From: Paramecium sonneborni
Lineage: Eukaryota; Ciliophora; Oligohymenophorea; Peniculida; Parameciidae
Length of the DNA: 64,000 nucleotides
Assembly (NCBI GenBank): GCA_905182985.1
Contig: CAJJDN010000052.1
Location: 62,001 to 126,000, forward strand
Direction of reading: 5' to 3'
Shown here: one piece after another, positions 13,101-25,500 of the stretch
Layout: each line of letters begins with the position of its first letter
Numbering within the stretch: position 1 is the first letter of the stretch
Translations under genes and position numbers: made by a program
Notes under the pieces: model-generated
The model's database searches: none
What the model saw: only the letters and a program-made list of their open reading frames with translations
What the model was told of the DNA's origin: nothing

Positions 13101-15064
13101 ATTCTTATTCTAGTTAATTTTCATCCATATCATCAATATTCAATTCAGTTTCATCAAATAATGCTTCATATTCTTCATCATCATATTCAACATCTTACTC
13201 TTCATCCCTTTTGTATTAATTTATAAAAATAACTCCAGTATTTTCAGTATTCCATTAAGCTTATGTATCTGAACTTAAGGTTTTATTATCTTAAGTACGT
13301 GAAAAAAATGGTTTTGCTAATGATCCATCTACCAGTAATACTAATTTCTTAATTGTAAGAAAAGCTGGAAAATCTGAATCCTTCATATCAGCAAAAGAAT
13401 GAAATGCATTTAATTCTTATTTCAATTTCTCTTCCTCTTATTCCCAATCTTCCTCATTTAATTCTTCTTCTTAAAATCCTTCTTATTCCTTTTATAATTA
13501 AATTCCTCCAATTTATTATTCAAAATACTTTTCTTCTACTTATTTAATATCTACAATTGAAACAGTGCTTTAATTAAATTAATTCTCAATCTTTTCTTTT
13601 TAGGCTTCTTATTCTTATTATAATCGTTTTAATCTATCTTTTTATTTCTTTTTCTCTAATTCTGCTTTTATTTATGCTGTCAATTTTCCATAATATCTTT
13701 TTACTTCTGTAGTTAATACAGGACTTGCAGTTGCAAATATACAATGTAAACCAATATTATTATCTACTTCTTTATCATCATATTTATAATTTTAAAGAAC
13801 ATGCTCATGTTTTTATTTATATAATTCTAATCTTAATTTAAATAATGTTTCCATAGCAAATAATCTTAAAATTGAACAAGTTGTCTTTCCTGTTCCACTT
13901 CTACCTATAACCATTACATTTCCATCTGATCCAACAACTTCTTTTTCTTCTTCAGTTAATTTTATTTTAAAATTAGGAACTCTTTACAATAATTCAACAA
14001 GTTTTGCTGCTGATGAAAAATCAGCATATCTTTTTAATAAATCTTTATTAATCTTTGCTTAATATTCTCTCATTTTCTTAGTTTATTGTATCACTTCATA
14101 ATCTTTATTAACCCATCTTTATAATTATTCATCATAAACAAAAGACTATTATTCTTATTTAGTTAAATAAACAGTTGGAAAAGTATTTGGTAACCATTTT
14201 ATAATTTAGTTATGTTTTTCTCTATATAATAATTCACTATTCATACTTCCTAAATCATTAGCTTCTATTGAAAATAAGAATTCAGAACTCTTATTTTTCA
14301 GTATCTGATAATGATTGGAAGATGTTATTACTGATTAATAGTCTTGTCTATGAATAGCATTCTAAACATCCTAATAATAAGATGTAACTATTCTCCCTGC
14401 ATTATTATCAATATTAATATCATATCTAATATCAATAAAAGTAATTGTGTGTAAATAATCATAACCTAATAAATCCGTTTAACTATAGTTGCTATAATTA
14501 GAAACCTTCGGAATTTTATCAATTCCAACTTCCCAAAACAGAGTGATATTTTTATCAGTTTTTGTATAAAAAAAGCTTTAAAGAGGCCCTAGAGGATCAA
14601 TGTTTATGATTTTTGTTATCATAGATTAATCTGCTTAAGAAAAATATCCTGATAATATTGTTTTCATGTAAGCTAATATGAGAATAGCGTCTATATTTTT
14701 TTATACAACATTTTAAGCAAATTTTGCTAAATAATAAATTTAAATTATTACTCATAATCTTATAATTCCAATCAGTCCCCTAAAGTAGATAAGTATGAGC
14801 TAATTAATAATTAATATTGTATTTTATTATTTCTAAGCCATCTATCAAGTTTCTACATTAACCAGCCAAAATTCTATCTGTGCGAAGAGTTGAATTTTAA
14901 GTTAACCATTTTCTTGCAAATTAATTTGAAGATATGTTTTAACCTTCAGTAACACATTAAGACAATTTTTAAAATATGATCTTTGAAATTTATTCTTGAT
15001 ATGAATTTACAATCTATTGTATTCCATTTTCCTCTGCTTGAATAGTTTTTTTGCCTTTTCTCAT
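7126..15064 (-). CDS. giant TRANK1-like UvrD/Rep-type superfamily 1 helicase
   Basis: One 25-nt intron (14727-14751) leaves exactly 2,638 codons. About 370 residues in is a Walker A motif (IGRSGTGKTT, near 13873-13915). The DExQ-like motif II IDECQDLPH is near 12670-12705, a GDTAQNI motif follows, and motif VI is VAVTRPRQRLIIYDENPQ near 11800-11850. Next come TPR-like helical pairs (YYEQAEKCFEQ, AAQCYYSGEMYQEALKIY, AEYFLKSHDFIRAVDAYEKAE), a low-complexity Glu/Gln/Ser linker (about 10600-11100) and a roughly 1,000-residue alpha-helical tail. This order matches the TPR-and-ankyrin-repeat protein TRANK1 and related eukaryotic helicases, though I saw no ankyrin repeats. Substrate and location are unknown; ATP-dependent unwinding of RNA or DNA is inferred from the motifs. 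Confidence 0.85.
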
Positions 15065-15173
15065 TTAAATTTTAATTATTTTTTAAATAATATTTCTTGA
15101 ATTTTACACAATAGACTCTGATTATTTCTGAATTTTTAGTACTATTTTTTTATATTTTTTTAATTCGTTAATA

Positions 15174-17010
15174 ATGAAGCCTTCAAGACCTCCTGTTTGC
15201 ACAATTGCAAACCCAATAATCGTTTATGACCAAAGAATGCCTAGACCAAATTCTACTAAAAATGCTCCTGATACTCGTTAAATTATTAGATGCATATCAT
15301 CAAATCATGAAACACAACCAGTGACTTATGCATACTTTCCCACTTAACCTAGGTATTTAATTTTAATATATAAGAGCTTCAAGTCCAACTGCTATTACAA
15401 GAATACCTAATCCAGAACAGATTTTTGTTAATTAATTTCAAAATTTGCCTACAGAAAGCTTTCCTATGCAACATAAAAAAGCAGTCAGCATAGAATATAA
15501 TCCTACTTAATAAGAACAGTAATAGAAATATATCTATGAAATCAATCAAAAAAATTAAGCTATTCTAGATTTGTAAGAATAGGTATCTGAATTGCAAAAT
15601 AAATTTTCAGAAAAAGTAAATGATTATACAACATTAAAAGAGAAATTTGAAATTGAATTCAAAAAGTTTTAAGAAGAAATTTAACTCCAAATCAAAGGTA
15701 TTGATCTTAACATTTAACTTAATGATTACACATCATATTTTATGTAAGAAATTGATAAGAAAGTAATCAATTTATAAAGTAACATAAACTCTTAAATCGA
15801 TGAAATGAAAACAGATTTAGAAAATAAAATTAAATAAAATGAACATTTATCTAAAAATCTTCTTTCTAATACTACTATTCGATTAAATTAAGATGAACAA
15901 CATTTTTAATAAGAACTCTAAATTTTGTAAAATAAATTAGAATAAAAAGTTGATCGAAATAGAGCTGAATAAATTATTGCTCAATCAGTTACTATTATGT
16001 AATAACAATACTAAACTCAATTATAATAAGCTCATTAATTAATTGCTAAAATAAATTCAGATAAAAGTGATGAAATTAATAAAATCAGAACAACTATTAA
16101 TAACTCTTTACTTTAAGTGAATTAATAAGCATAAAAGTAGATTGAATCTATGTTAGATATGGTAAATGAGGGTTATTAAACTTAATAAACTTTTAATTAG
16201 AATTCTTAACAAATTAAATAATAATATAAATCTTTGGTTTAAAAATTTTCATTAATTTAATAATAGTATACTTTAAAAATTTAAGAAAAAGATTAAAAAA
16301 TAAAAGCAATCTAAAAATAAAATGATGAACTTTAAAAAGAGATCGAATAGTCTTAATTAATTATTTAAAAATAATAATAAGAACTTTATAAAATATCATA
16401 AAACAATAAAATTTTAAAGTCTCCTTATGTTCAATAAATATAATCTCCTAAAAATTTAAAATCTAATAGTTTTTACACAAATTCGACTAGTGCTGGATTG
16501 AATTTTACAAAAAATAGACCTTAAAGTGTTTCAAAAAAATTGAAAAAATAGCCAAATCCTCATCAATTTGAAATTAGTCTAGATGATTTTGCTGATTTTA
16601 ATGAGAATTCAATTTTAGATTCAAATGATAGTATTGAATTTATAACAGGAAAATCAAGCAGAATTTAATCACCTAAAAACCCTTTTAAATCTTCACAATT
16701 AATTAATATCAATAGATTATTGAATGAAGATTTTGTAAAGGCACCATAAATTGGGAGTGCAAAAAAGAAATAATAAGAAAATATCCCTCCTTTGCATTAA
16801 GCAATCAAACGAAGTAAAAATATAATATTATTTATAGGGTTACTTTATTTGGGCAAATAATAAAAGACATTACTTTGTACATATTAAGGAGAATAACTAT
16901 GTGATGCTGAAATGGGTATGCAACTTTTAGATGATAATGGTAAACCTTTTGTCATTAGTGAAATTGAAAAGAATGAACTAATAGCAAAATAACTTATATC
17001 ACTAATTTGA
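15174..17010 (+). CDS. long coiled-coil protein
   Basis: Two introns (22 and 24 nt) leave 596 residues. The first 110 residues are Pro/Ser/Asn-rich and probably disordered. About residues 120-410 are an almost unbroken coiled coil rich in Gln, Glu, Lys and Ile (many Gln encoded by TAA/TAG). A Ser/Asn-rich linker follows, then an acidic short motif (FEISLDDFADFNENS). The C terminus (LLYLGK, LCDAEMGMQLLDDNGKPF) looks like a small folded tail. No family is recognised; a cytoskeletal or basal-body role would fit but is only inferred. The divergent helicase gene starts 109 bp upstream on the other strand, and the p24 gene starts 25 bp downstream on the same strand. Confidence 0.7.
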
Positions 17011-17035
17011 TTTATTATTAATTTTTTTACACGTA

Positions 17036-17683
17036 ATGTTGACTTTATTTGCCATTCTTATTTATGGAGCTTTAAGCATATAATTTACATTCCCATTAAG
17101 ATCAAAAGAGTTAAAATGTTTCGGAGAAATTATTGGTTAAAATAGTTTAGTTGTAGGTTCAGTTTTGGCAAATTCAAGCTAATATTCATTGAAAATACAT
17201 GTATGAATAATCATAAAATAAAAGGTACCATAAAAAAAAGTTGATAACATTTTACAATATGCTCATAGTTTAGAATTGCAAAAGTTTTCATTTACAACAA
17301 ATAACACTTAAGAAAATTATTAATTTTGTGTACATAACTTAGCAAATGTTGGAATTAGTTTTAATTTTACATTGGCTACAGGAATGGATGCCTAAGATTT
17401 TTCTTTAGTGGCTTAAAAAGAAGATCTAAAACCTATTGAAATACATTTGAAGAAATTGAATGGATTAATTAATTCAGTCGAAGTAAATTTTATTATATTA
17501 TATATATTCTAGCAAGAATAAAAAGAAATAGAAGAAAGATAGGCTACTAGATTTACTAATGTTAGCAAGATTTCATATAAAATTATTATCTTTAGTGCAG
17601 GCACTTTGATTTTGATGACTTTAACCAATTTTGTTCAAGCTCGTTAATTAAAGAATTTCTTTAAATAAAAAAAGCTTATTTGA
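17036..17683 (+). CDS. p24 (emp24/gp25L) family cargo receptor
   Basis: Two introns (24 and 30 nt) give 197 residues. It has a signal peptide (MLTLFAILIYGALS), a GOLD-type beta domain with the two conserved cysteines (KCFGEIIGQ and YQFCVHN), a coiled-coil stem (EEREQATRFTNVSK-like; here IEERQATRFTNVSKIS), one transmembrane helix (YKIIIFSAGTLILMTLTNFVQ) and a short cytosolic tail with LKNFFKQKK. The FF and KK signals bind COPII and COPI coats. Members cycle between ER and Golgi and select cargo such as GPI-anchored proteins. Length and domain order are typical of the family. This is one of the most secure calls in the window. Confidence 0.92.
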
Positions 17684-17896
17684 AATAAATTTAATTTCAT
17701 ATTTTTGTTAATATTTATTAAATCTAATATATATGCGTAAATAAAATATTAAAAAATGAATCAAAATAATTAGTTATTTTGAACATTTATTTATAGTTTA
17801 TCTCAAAATCACAATAATTGATTTAGTAATTAAAAAAAATAGTTTAAATATATAAATATCAAAAATACTGTTAAAATCAGAATTTTTTCTTTTTTT

Positions 17897-19701
17897 TCAC
17901 TTTCTATCTGTTTATTAGGATAACAATCGATTCTCCCTTTATTTTATAAAAAACAAAGGTTTAGTGATTTAAAAAAAATTTTAGAATTAAGCACAACTTT
18001 TGGTGTCATCAATTTGGTGAGGTTCAAAATCTATTTAAGATTATCGTGCACTAAAGATTTATGTCGTTGTTGATTTATTGTTGGAGCCACTTTCAAATCC
18101 TCTTGATTGAAGTTTTTTTCTTAAAATTGCATTGTCTAATGGCAATGGAGTTATGGGTTATAAATTCTAATCAGGACAAGTAATTTTAGAAACTTAAATT
18201 TATGGAGAAAAAATAAACTTTTTATGAATATTGAACTTTTTAGTATAAATTTTTTTTTTAATTTTTTCTAAATAATTAGAAAATTATCCGGATCTTTAAG
18301 TTTGAATATTTTGATTCTAAGTTGTATTATTGGATTAGAACCTTAACATAATTTCATAATGATCTTAATTTTCTATGGGATAAATAGTATTTATGATATT
18401 TAAATTAGTTTGAGATTTCGATTAATTTTCTTTAACAATATCCTTTAGATTTAAAGCTGTTTTAAGAGAAGATCTTACTTAATCTTATCTTAATTTTTTT
18501 TTTGGACAATAATAATTATCTGTCTAATAATTATCAGTTGTTTAGAGATCGGTTTAAGTGTTTTACAATGAGGATCCTCTAATAGTTTTAGAGTTATTAT
18601 TTTTTAAAATCTCTTTCTATCTTTCAGTTGTTAATTAAATGTTTTTAGATAATATCAAATTCATTTATCGAAAAATTTCAGAAAATTTTTACATAAGAAC
18701 AGCAATTTATTCTTGTTTGATAAGAAATGCTTCTGTTTTACTTATACATTAACAATAATATTCACGAGTTTAAGATTTTGAAATTATTTCTTCAGCTCCA
18801 ACTAAACATCCAGTTGATTATGATCTTATTGATATTTTGGATCTTCTTAATAATGATTTACCAATATTGATATTTTCATAATGATAAGTTTCAATAACAC
18901 CTTCAATAACAAAAATCATAAATTTTGGTTCATCTCCTTTTTACCATAATTGTTATTTAGGTTCAAAGGTTATTAGTTTTGTAAAATTAATAAATTACAG
19001 CAATTTGTTTTCACTAATATTGTGAAATAAATTTTTAAAGAAATCTAAATTTTTTCTAGTTTATGCTAATTCCCTTCCAAATAATAATTTATAGTCGGCC
19101 TTTTTAATTGAAATACATAATAATTAACTACTGGCAATAACAGATTCCTTTGCATTTTCTTCATTAGATAAGTCTCCAAAATATTATCCTACTTTATAAG
19201 TTTCATTCTAAGATTAAAGATTCATAGATTTACCTATTGAAATTATACTTAACCGCCTTTCCAATATAGAGGATTATGATATTAGATTCTCATAACAAGT
19301 TCCCAAATTTCAATTTAACGGGCAGCTCTTTTACTTTTTTAGTTTGTTGGTGTGTTGCATAATGAAACAATTAGATTCTATTTTTTAATAGGAATAAACT
19401 CCATTGCAGATCCTTCCAAAACAATATATAATTTTTATTTTTCATCTCCAATATTGTATAGAATTTCTCCAAAAGAATATTCTTCATATCTAAAGTATGG
19501 AATAGCTTTTCGAATGAAATCTTCCAAAGAAATTTCTTAAGGTCTATGTTTCTCAAAAAATTCAATTTTTTTAAGAGAAGGAAGTACTATTTTAATTAGA
19601 TTTTCTGTAATCAATCTTTCATGAGTCTAATATAAACTGATAATTGTATCAATATCATCAATATCATGATCTAAAGTTTCAGTGTATTTAATTAAAAACA
19701 T
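17897..19701 (-). CDS. cyclic-nucleotide-binding-domain protein
   Basis: A single 26-nt intron leaves 592 residues. Two cNMP-binding folds are visible. The first has YSFGEILYNIGDEKQKLYIVLEGSA followed, after a loop, by YKVGQYFGDLSNEE. The second has FEPKQQLWQKGDEPKFMIFVIEGVIE and TGCLVGAEEII. The C-terminal 250 residues are Gln/Asn/Ser-rich and probably disordered. Each phosphate-binding cassette is degenerate: the first lacks the Arg that contacts the cyclic phosphate (AKESVIASS instead of a PRAA-type motif). Cyclic nucleotide binding is therefore doubtful. Ciliates have large families of such proteins, many associated with cilia. The start is the first ATG in frame (complement of 19699-19701). 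Confidence 0.8.
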
Positions 19702-19745
19702 GCAATATTCGATAAAAATTTATTCATATATATATATTATTTCTT

Positions 19746-20437
19746 TCACATATAATAATTTAAATCAACTCCTACACCACAAATATTTGTTGTGCCTGAA
19801 TATTATTTAATACTTGGAGTGGTCCAACCTCCAAATTTATATTTAGGAAAATCATCAAAATTTGGTGAATGATCATAATGAGGATACCATAATGGAAGTG
19901 AAGTAAAATGAGAACATGCTGATGTACTTCCAAATATTGATGTCCACATATATTATGAAGCATATATTCCTACAGATCTACTATTTCCTTTTAATTCATT
20001 CACAATCTCTTATAAGAAATTACAATTGCTTGCATAATCATTTGTCCATCCACAATTTGTGCTAGGATTTGATTCAACATCAACCCAAACTGTACCATAT
20101 ACTTATGTCTATTGATTGCCAAAAACTTAAACAAATTCTTATACTTGACTTTTTGCTGTTTTCTCTAATTAAATTTATTAATAATTATATAATTACTTCC
20201 TTTACATGGAAAGAAGTAGACATCACCTATTAATCCTGCTGCTTTTGCTTTCTCTAAATTTTCATATCCATCTAAATCAACTTCTCCATAACTTCTGTAA
20301 GCTCTTGTTATTGCAAATTAATATCCATTCATTCTGAAACAACCAAAATCATCATGTTTTGCACTCAAATCTATTCCAAGAACTGCTAATGAACTATAGA
20401 TTTATAATGTGACAATTATTAATGATGTCATTTTCAT
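19746..20437 (-). CDS. secreted GH25-like lysozyme
   Basis: One 32-nt intron gives 219 residues. The signal peptide is MKMTSLIIVTLQIYSSLAVLG. The mature part reads GIDLSAKHDDFGCFRMNGYQF, AITRAYRSYGEVDLDGYEN, GLIGDVYFFPCKG, YGTVWVDVESNPSTNCGW, VGIYASQYMWTSIFG, LPLWYPHYD and CGVGVDLNYYM. This is the pattern of the GH25/LYS-type lysozymes of nematodes and amoebae (TIM barrel, acidic catalytic residues at the GID and WVDVE strands). It probably cleaves peptidoglycan of ingested bacteria in food vacuoles or outside the cell. Multiple cysteines suggest disulfides. It is convergent with nothing; the neighbouring gene on the left runs the same way. Confidence 0.9.
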
Positions 20438-20715
20438 TTTTTATAAATAAAATAATCTATAATATTAATTAATTTTATATTCACTTTTTTATATACATTC
20501 CAAATAAATAATTTAAACAATATTTAAATTCATAAGTTAGATAAATTTTATTCTTGGAAGAATTTATTAGTTAATGTAATTCATTTTTGGTTTTCTCTCT
20601 TTTATTTTATTGTTTTTTTCAATCTATAGAATAATTATTTAATAAAATAAATTATTATATGAAATTGAATCTTAAGGGTTTAAAGGAGGTACCATGTCGA
20701 TCAGACATTCCTTTA

Positions 20716-20910
20716 TCATGTCGAGAGAACGGATTTCAAGAAATATGGAGAGCAGAAGATCAAGTCAATCCTTTCTAGAATGAAAGCAATAAAAAAAATG
20801 ATCCCAAACCTGAGTACAAAAAAACCTTGCTTATAATGGGCTCTGTTAATATATTGGATTAATTTTTTCTCCTTTTTTGCTATCTTTTTAAACTCATCTT
20901 TTCTAAACAT
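20716..20910 (-). CDS. small ORF with one hydrophobic segment
   Basis: A 64-residue frame ends at a true TGA. It starts MFRKDEFKKIAKKEKK, then QYINRAHYKQGFFVLR, then a hydrophobic helix (FGIIFFIAFILERIDLIF). Basic N terminus plus one helix would fit a small mitochondrial inner-membrane protein, but no family is recognised. It contains GT...AG strings that could be introns giving a different C terminus. It is divergent from the small membrane gene that begins 62 bp away. Confidence 0.4.
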   Translation of the reverse strand: MFRKDEFKKIAKKEKKLIQYINRAHYKQGFFVLRFGIIFFIAFILERIDLIFCSPYFLKSVLST

Positions 20911-20971
20911 TCTCCAAAATTTGGAAAGCGAATATTTATTTACCTTTTTTAAACTTTTAATTCTTAATATA

Positions 20972-21401
20972 ATGGCAATAGTAAGTTGTTGTTTTTAGGG
21001 AAGGTCAAATGAAAAAATAAATTTTTTTATCTTGTAAAAAATTTTATTTGGTCAAATATTCTTATAATTGGCTAGTATTTTTAATTTGCTTGTAATTTCA
21101 GATTTTATATATTAAGGTAATTATTTATTTAAGGTAGCTTAACACCTCATTATTTTCTCAATTATTATTGGAGTATGCTTTGTAATAATTTTGATAGTAT
21201 GTAGAAATTACTTAAAAATATTCACTTGGAGGTATCAGTGCAATTATAGCTCTTTCATATATAACAAGTTAAATTGATGATGAAGACACAAAAGGCTTTA
21301 TAAAGATGTTTACTCCAGAAGTGATAACATGTGAAATATTGAAAGATGCAACTTAAAGTTTTTTTTCTTTTAATTATGTTATCATGAAATTATGGCTTTG
21401 A
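20972..21401 (+). CDS. small multi-pass membrane protein
   Basis: Introns of 21 and 25 nt give 127 residues. At least three hydrophobic stretches are visible (KILFGQIFLQLASIFNLLV, HLIIFSIIIG, YSLGGISAIIALSYITS), followed by a short acidic and then aromatic tail. The family is not recognised. The gene is tail to tail with the VPS13-like gene. Its second half (from 21128) is repeated at 22279-22552 because of the unmerged contig overlap. Confidence 0.55.
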
Positions 21402-21435
21402 TAATGAATTAGTTTATAAGAATTAAAATTTATAT

Positions 21436-22277
21436 CAATCATATTAACTTTTAACTTATTAATGTAAGTAATCTAGTAATGATGTCGCTTTTTTCAATTC
21501 AATTTGATCTAAGAGTATGTTAATTTCAATATTAGGTTTGAATTCAGTAGAGAGTCTAAGATATCCATTGATTGGTTCAGATATTTCTACAATTTCTTTA
21601 GTTAAAATTTCTTAAACAAGTGTCATGTTTTCAAGAACTAAAATATATTAATATGATAATATGAGTATTTTAGAAGTACATTTAAAACACTCATGGATTG
21701 ATTTAGTAGCTGATAAGATTTATCTTTACATATTATTAAGTTAAGTTTCAGTTTCTTTTAATTAAAAGCAGGTAATAATTTCTATATCCTTAAATTTTCC
21801 ATTCATGAAACTAACAAGGAAATTAACAACTTGAGCATCTAAAGAAATATATTTTTAAAAATATTTAGATTTTTCATAAAATATTCTTGGGAATCTAATT
21901 CTAGTATCATTTGGTTTATCATCAAAATGTGTAGCAGTAGAAACAACACCTTCTGCTGCTTTAGCACTAGCATCTAAAACTCCAGCAATAGGTTTAACAA
22001 CTAATCCAGATAAACCTTTTAGAGTACCCTTAACAAATCCTTTAAATCCATTCTTTTGAGTTTCTTCATATGGTTATGTAACTACACCTGTAATTCCATT
22101 TGAAAAACCATTATAAAGACAATGGCCTGCTTATGATAATCCATCTAATACATGATCAGGTCTTTTCAACATAAATACCCTTCTTTTTTCTAAATAATCA
22201 TCATCCATTGTTAATAGTGAAACACTAGCACTTATAGATCCAGTCACTTTATTAACAGAATAAAAAGCACCTGCTAC
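21436..22277 (-). pseudogene. duplicated 3' fragment of the VPS13-like gene (assembly artefact)
   Basis: This stretch encodes the last 280 or so residues of the VPS13-like protein and its TGA (21436-21438). It repeats 22587-23428 and stops at the N at 22278, where the frame has no upstream partner. It should be ignored when counting genes. Confidence 0.9.
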
Positions 22278-22278
22278 N

Positions 22279-22552
22279 TTTAAGGTAGCTTAACACCTCA
22301 TTATTTTCTCAATTATTATTGGAGTATGCTTTGTAATAATTTTGATAGTATGTAGAAATTACTTAAAAATATTCACTTGGAGGTATCAGTGCAATTATAG
22401 CTCTTTCATATATAACAAGTTAAATTGATGATGAAGACACAAAAGGCTTTATAAAGATGTTTACTCCAGAAGTGATAACATGTGAAATATTGAAAGATGC
22501 AACTTAAAGTTTTTTTTCTTTTAATTATGTTATCATGAAATTATGGCTTTGA
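22279..22552 (+). pseudogene. duplicated 3' fragment of the small membrane protein gene (assembly artefact)
   Basis: This repeats 21128-21401, from within the first intron through the stop codon, and has no first exon. It exists only because the contig overlap was not merged. Confidence 0.85.
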
Positions 22553-22586
22553 TAATGAATTAGTTTATAAGAATTAAAATTTATAT

Positions 22587-25500
22587 CAATCATATTAACT
22601 TTTAACTTATTAATGTAAGTAATCTAGTAATGATGTCGCTTTTTTCAATTCAATTTGATCTAAGAGTATGTTAATTTCAATATTAGGTTTGAATTCAGTA
22701 GAGAGTCTAAGATATCCATTGATTGGTTCAGATATTTCTACAATTTCTTTAGTTAAAATTTCTTAAACAAGTGTCATGTTTTCAAGAACTAAAATATATT
22801 AATATGATAATATGAGTATTTTAGAAGTACATTTAAAACACTCATGGATTGATTTAGTAGCTGATAAGATTTATCTTTACATATTATTAAGTTAAGTTTC
22901 AGTTTCTTTTAATTAAAAGCAGGTAATAATTTCTATATCCTTAAATTTTCCATTCATGAAACTAACAAGGAAATTAACAACTTGAGCATCTAAAGAAATA
23001 TATTTTTAAAAATATTTAGATTTTTCATAAAATATTCTTGGGAATCTAATTCTAGTATCATTTGGTTTATCATCAAAATGTGTAGCAGTAGAAACAACAC
23101 CTTCTGCTGCTTTAGCACTAGCATCTAAAACTCCAGCAATAGGTTTAACAACTAATCCAGATAAACCTTTTAGAGTACCCTTAACAAATCCTTTAAATCC
23201 ATTCTTTTGAGTTTCTTCATATGGTTATGTAACTACACCTGTAATTCCATTTGAAAAACCATTATAAAGACAATGGCCTGCTTATGATAATCCATCTAAT
23301 ACATGATCAGGTCTTTTCAACATAAATACCCTTCTTTTTTCTAAATAATCATCATCCATTGTTAATAGTGAAACACTAGCACTTATAGATCCAGTCACTT
23401 TATTAACAGAATAAAAAGCACCTGCTACTGTATTTTTTAAAAGAGATCCTGTTCCTTTACATAATCCTACTCCAAATTCTAATGGACCATGTCTTAAACC
23501 TTATATAGGCATTTCTACAAAATCAACAACACCATTTGTAATTTATTAAACAAATTTAACTGGATTACCAATAATTTCAATCGAACCAATAATTTTTAAA
23601 ATTGCTCTTATAATTTCACTCTTATAATGATCTTAAATAGATTATAAAACTATTTCCTTTGAATCATATACTGATCTTAATCTAAAACAATCAAGTATAA
23701 TTTCTGCTTCATTAAAATTTTAGACTGTAGCACCAATAGCTGTAGAAAAAAGATTAAATACATTTTCATCATATTAAATACTTGTCCTAAATCTTTTATG
23801 AAATGAGAATCTCAAATCTATTTTTGAAAGAACAAATTCTTTTATATATACTTATTTCTTTGATCTTTTAATCTCTAATGATTTCCATACAATACAAGGG
23901 TTAGATGAATTTTATTAAAACATTGATTCTAAATAATAATGTCTTTATTAAGGAGTTTAGAAACATAAAGATTTTATAGAGTGTGGTGATCCATTATATT
24001 CAAATTCAAATTGATTTTAAAGACATTATTTAACTTATTTTATTGTTTCAAGGACAACCTGAATATATTCTTCATCAAATTACAATTAAAATGGTTAAAT
24101 ATATATTTTAATGGAGTTATATAACAAAATGGCTTTGACCTGATGTTCGAAAGAACAACTAGCCTCTAAGAAATAATAATTTCTTTCATGAGTAACTTAA
24201 TAGTATCTTCTTAAAGTCATTAAGACAGGAGTAGTTGTATCCAAGGATGTATTGTTATCAATATTGAAAAACTTAACTCTCAATTATGCTGTAGTTTCAT
24301 TTTCAGTCTTCATGATTCCTAATTCTATTCCACTTACAAATATATAGTTTGCTTCTAATAGCATGTTTTATCTTTTTGTGATTATGGAAATACCCAACTT
24401 AGATATGTATAATTTAATTAATTTTTGAACATCTTCCATTTCTCTTTTATGAGATGTTTACGTATTCCTCATGGTTTCGATTGCTTATTAAAATGTAATT
24501 ACTCTAGTTTGTCCTTAAAATTCAGACTTAATCCAAATGAAATGATTAGAAAAATTAATCTCCTAAAGACTTTCTTATTATTAAAAATCTATTATCACAA
24601 CATGTTCAACTTTTTGATTATGAACAAATTTAACTCTTAGTTTGAAAGAATGACTTGGTTATTCCCATGAAAATGGAACTGTTTAATCACAATCTAAAAT
24701 CCATTCTTAAAAACTATTATAAGAAGCCTAACCATAATGTATTTAAAAAGGACGACATTTATTTACCAATTTGTAGAGTTGATTTTCCTCATTTTACTAT
24801 TCCAATAAAATAAAATTAGTTGCTTTGATTTTTGTAATTTCAGCTGTTAAGAACATACAATCTTTAAAGAAATCTTAACTTGATTAACAAAGTATTGAAG
24901 ATTATATTGGCAATGATTCTTTATATTATAAAAATTCTTAAGGATCATATTTTTTTAGATTGAATTACTTATAAATTCCTTATTTTTCAAATATTCTACT
25001 CTTTTATTATTCAATTGAGAGATTACTCAATTATTAACTATTTTCATTAGTACCTGAAGAGAAGAAATTTGTACTTCTAATTTCGTTTATAAATAAATCT
25101 CCACTCCAATTGTATTTACCATGTTTTTAGATTCTAATTGATTTTTCTAATCTGCAATCAGGCCAAATTAAATGATATCTTTCATTTGGATTTAATTTTT
25201 TTGGTTATGATTCATATCCTGATTAACAAATATTTAATTAAACTCCTGTATTGTTAATTACAACAAATCTAGGCATAATTTCAATAACTTTAGTATAAAC
25301 TCCTTTTCTAATTACATTATTTGCTAAAGAAATATGAATACCATATTCATTTAATGAAACCATACCTCCTTGTTTTTATTTTAATTATAAGCCTAAAGAA
25401 CCTAAAATACCAACATTTACTTCATTAGAGATACAATCATCCATTCCAATCATTAAATATTTAATTGTATCAGTAATTTATATTTTATCATAGTTACTTT

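Larger units (their letters stand above)
21128..23428. repeat. unmerged contig overlap, 1,150 bp direct repeat
   Basis: The block 21128-22277 recurs at 22279-23428, with a single N at 22278 between them. No difference was noticed where I compared the copies. The repeat starts inside an intron of one gene and ends inside the coding region of another, and the downstream sequence continues sensibly only from copy 2. This is the signature of two contigs that overlap but were joined without merging, not of a biological tandem duplication. Confidence 0.9.
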
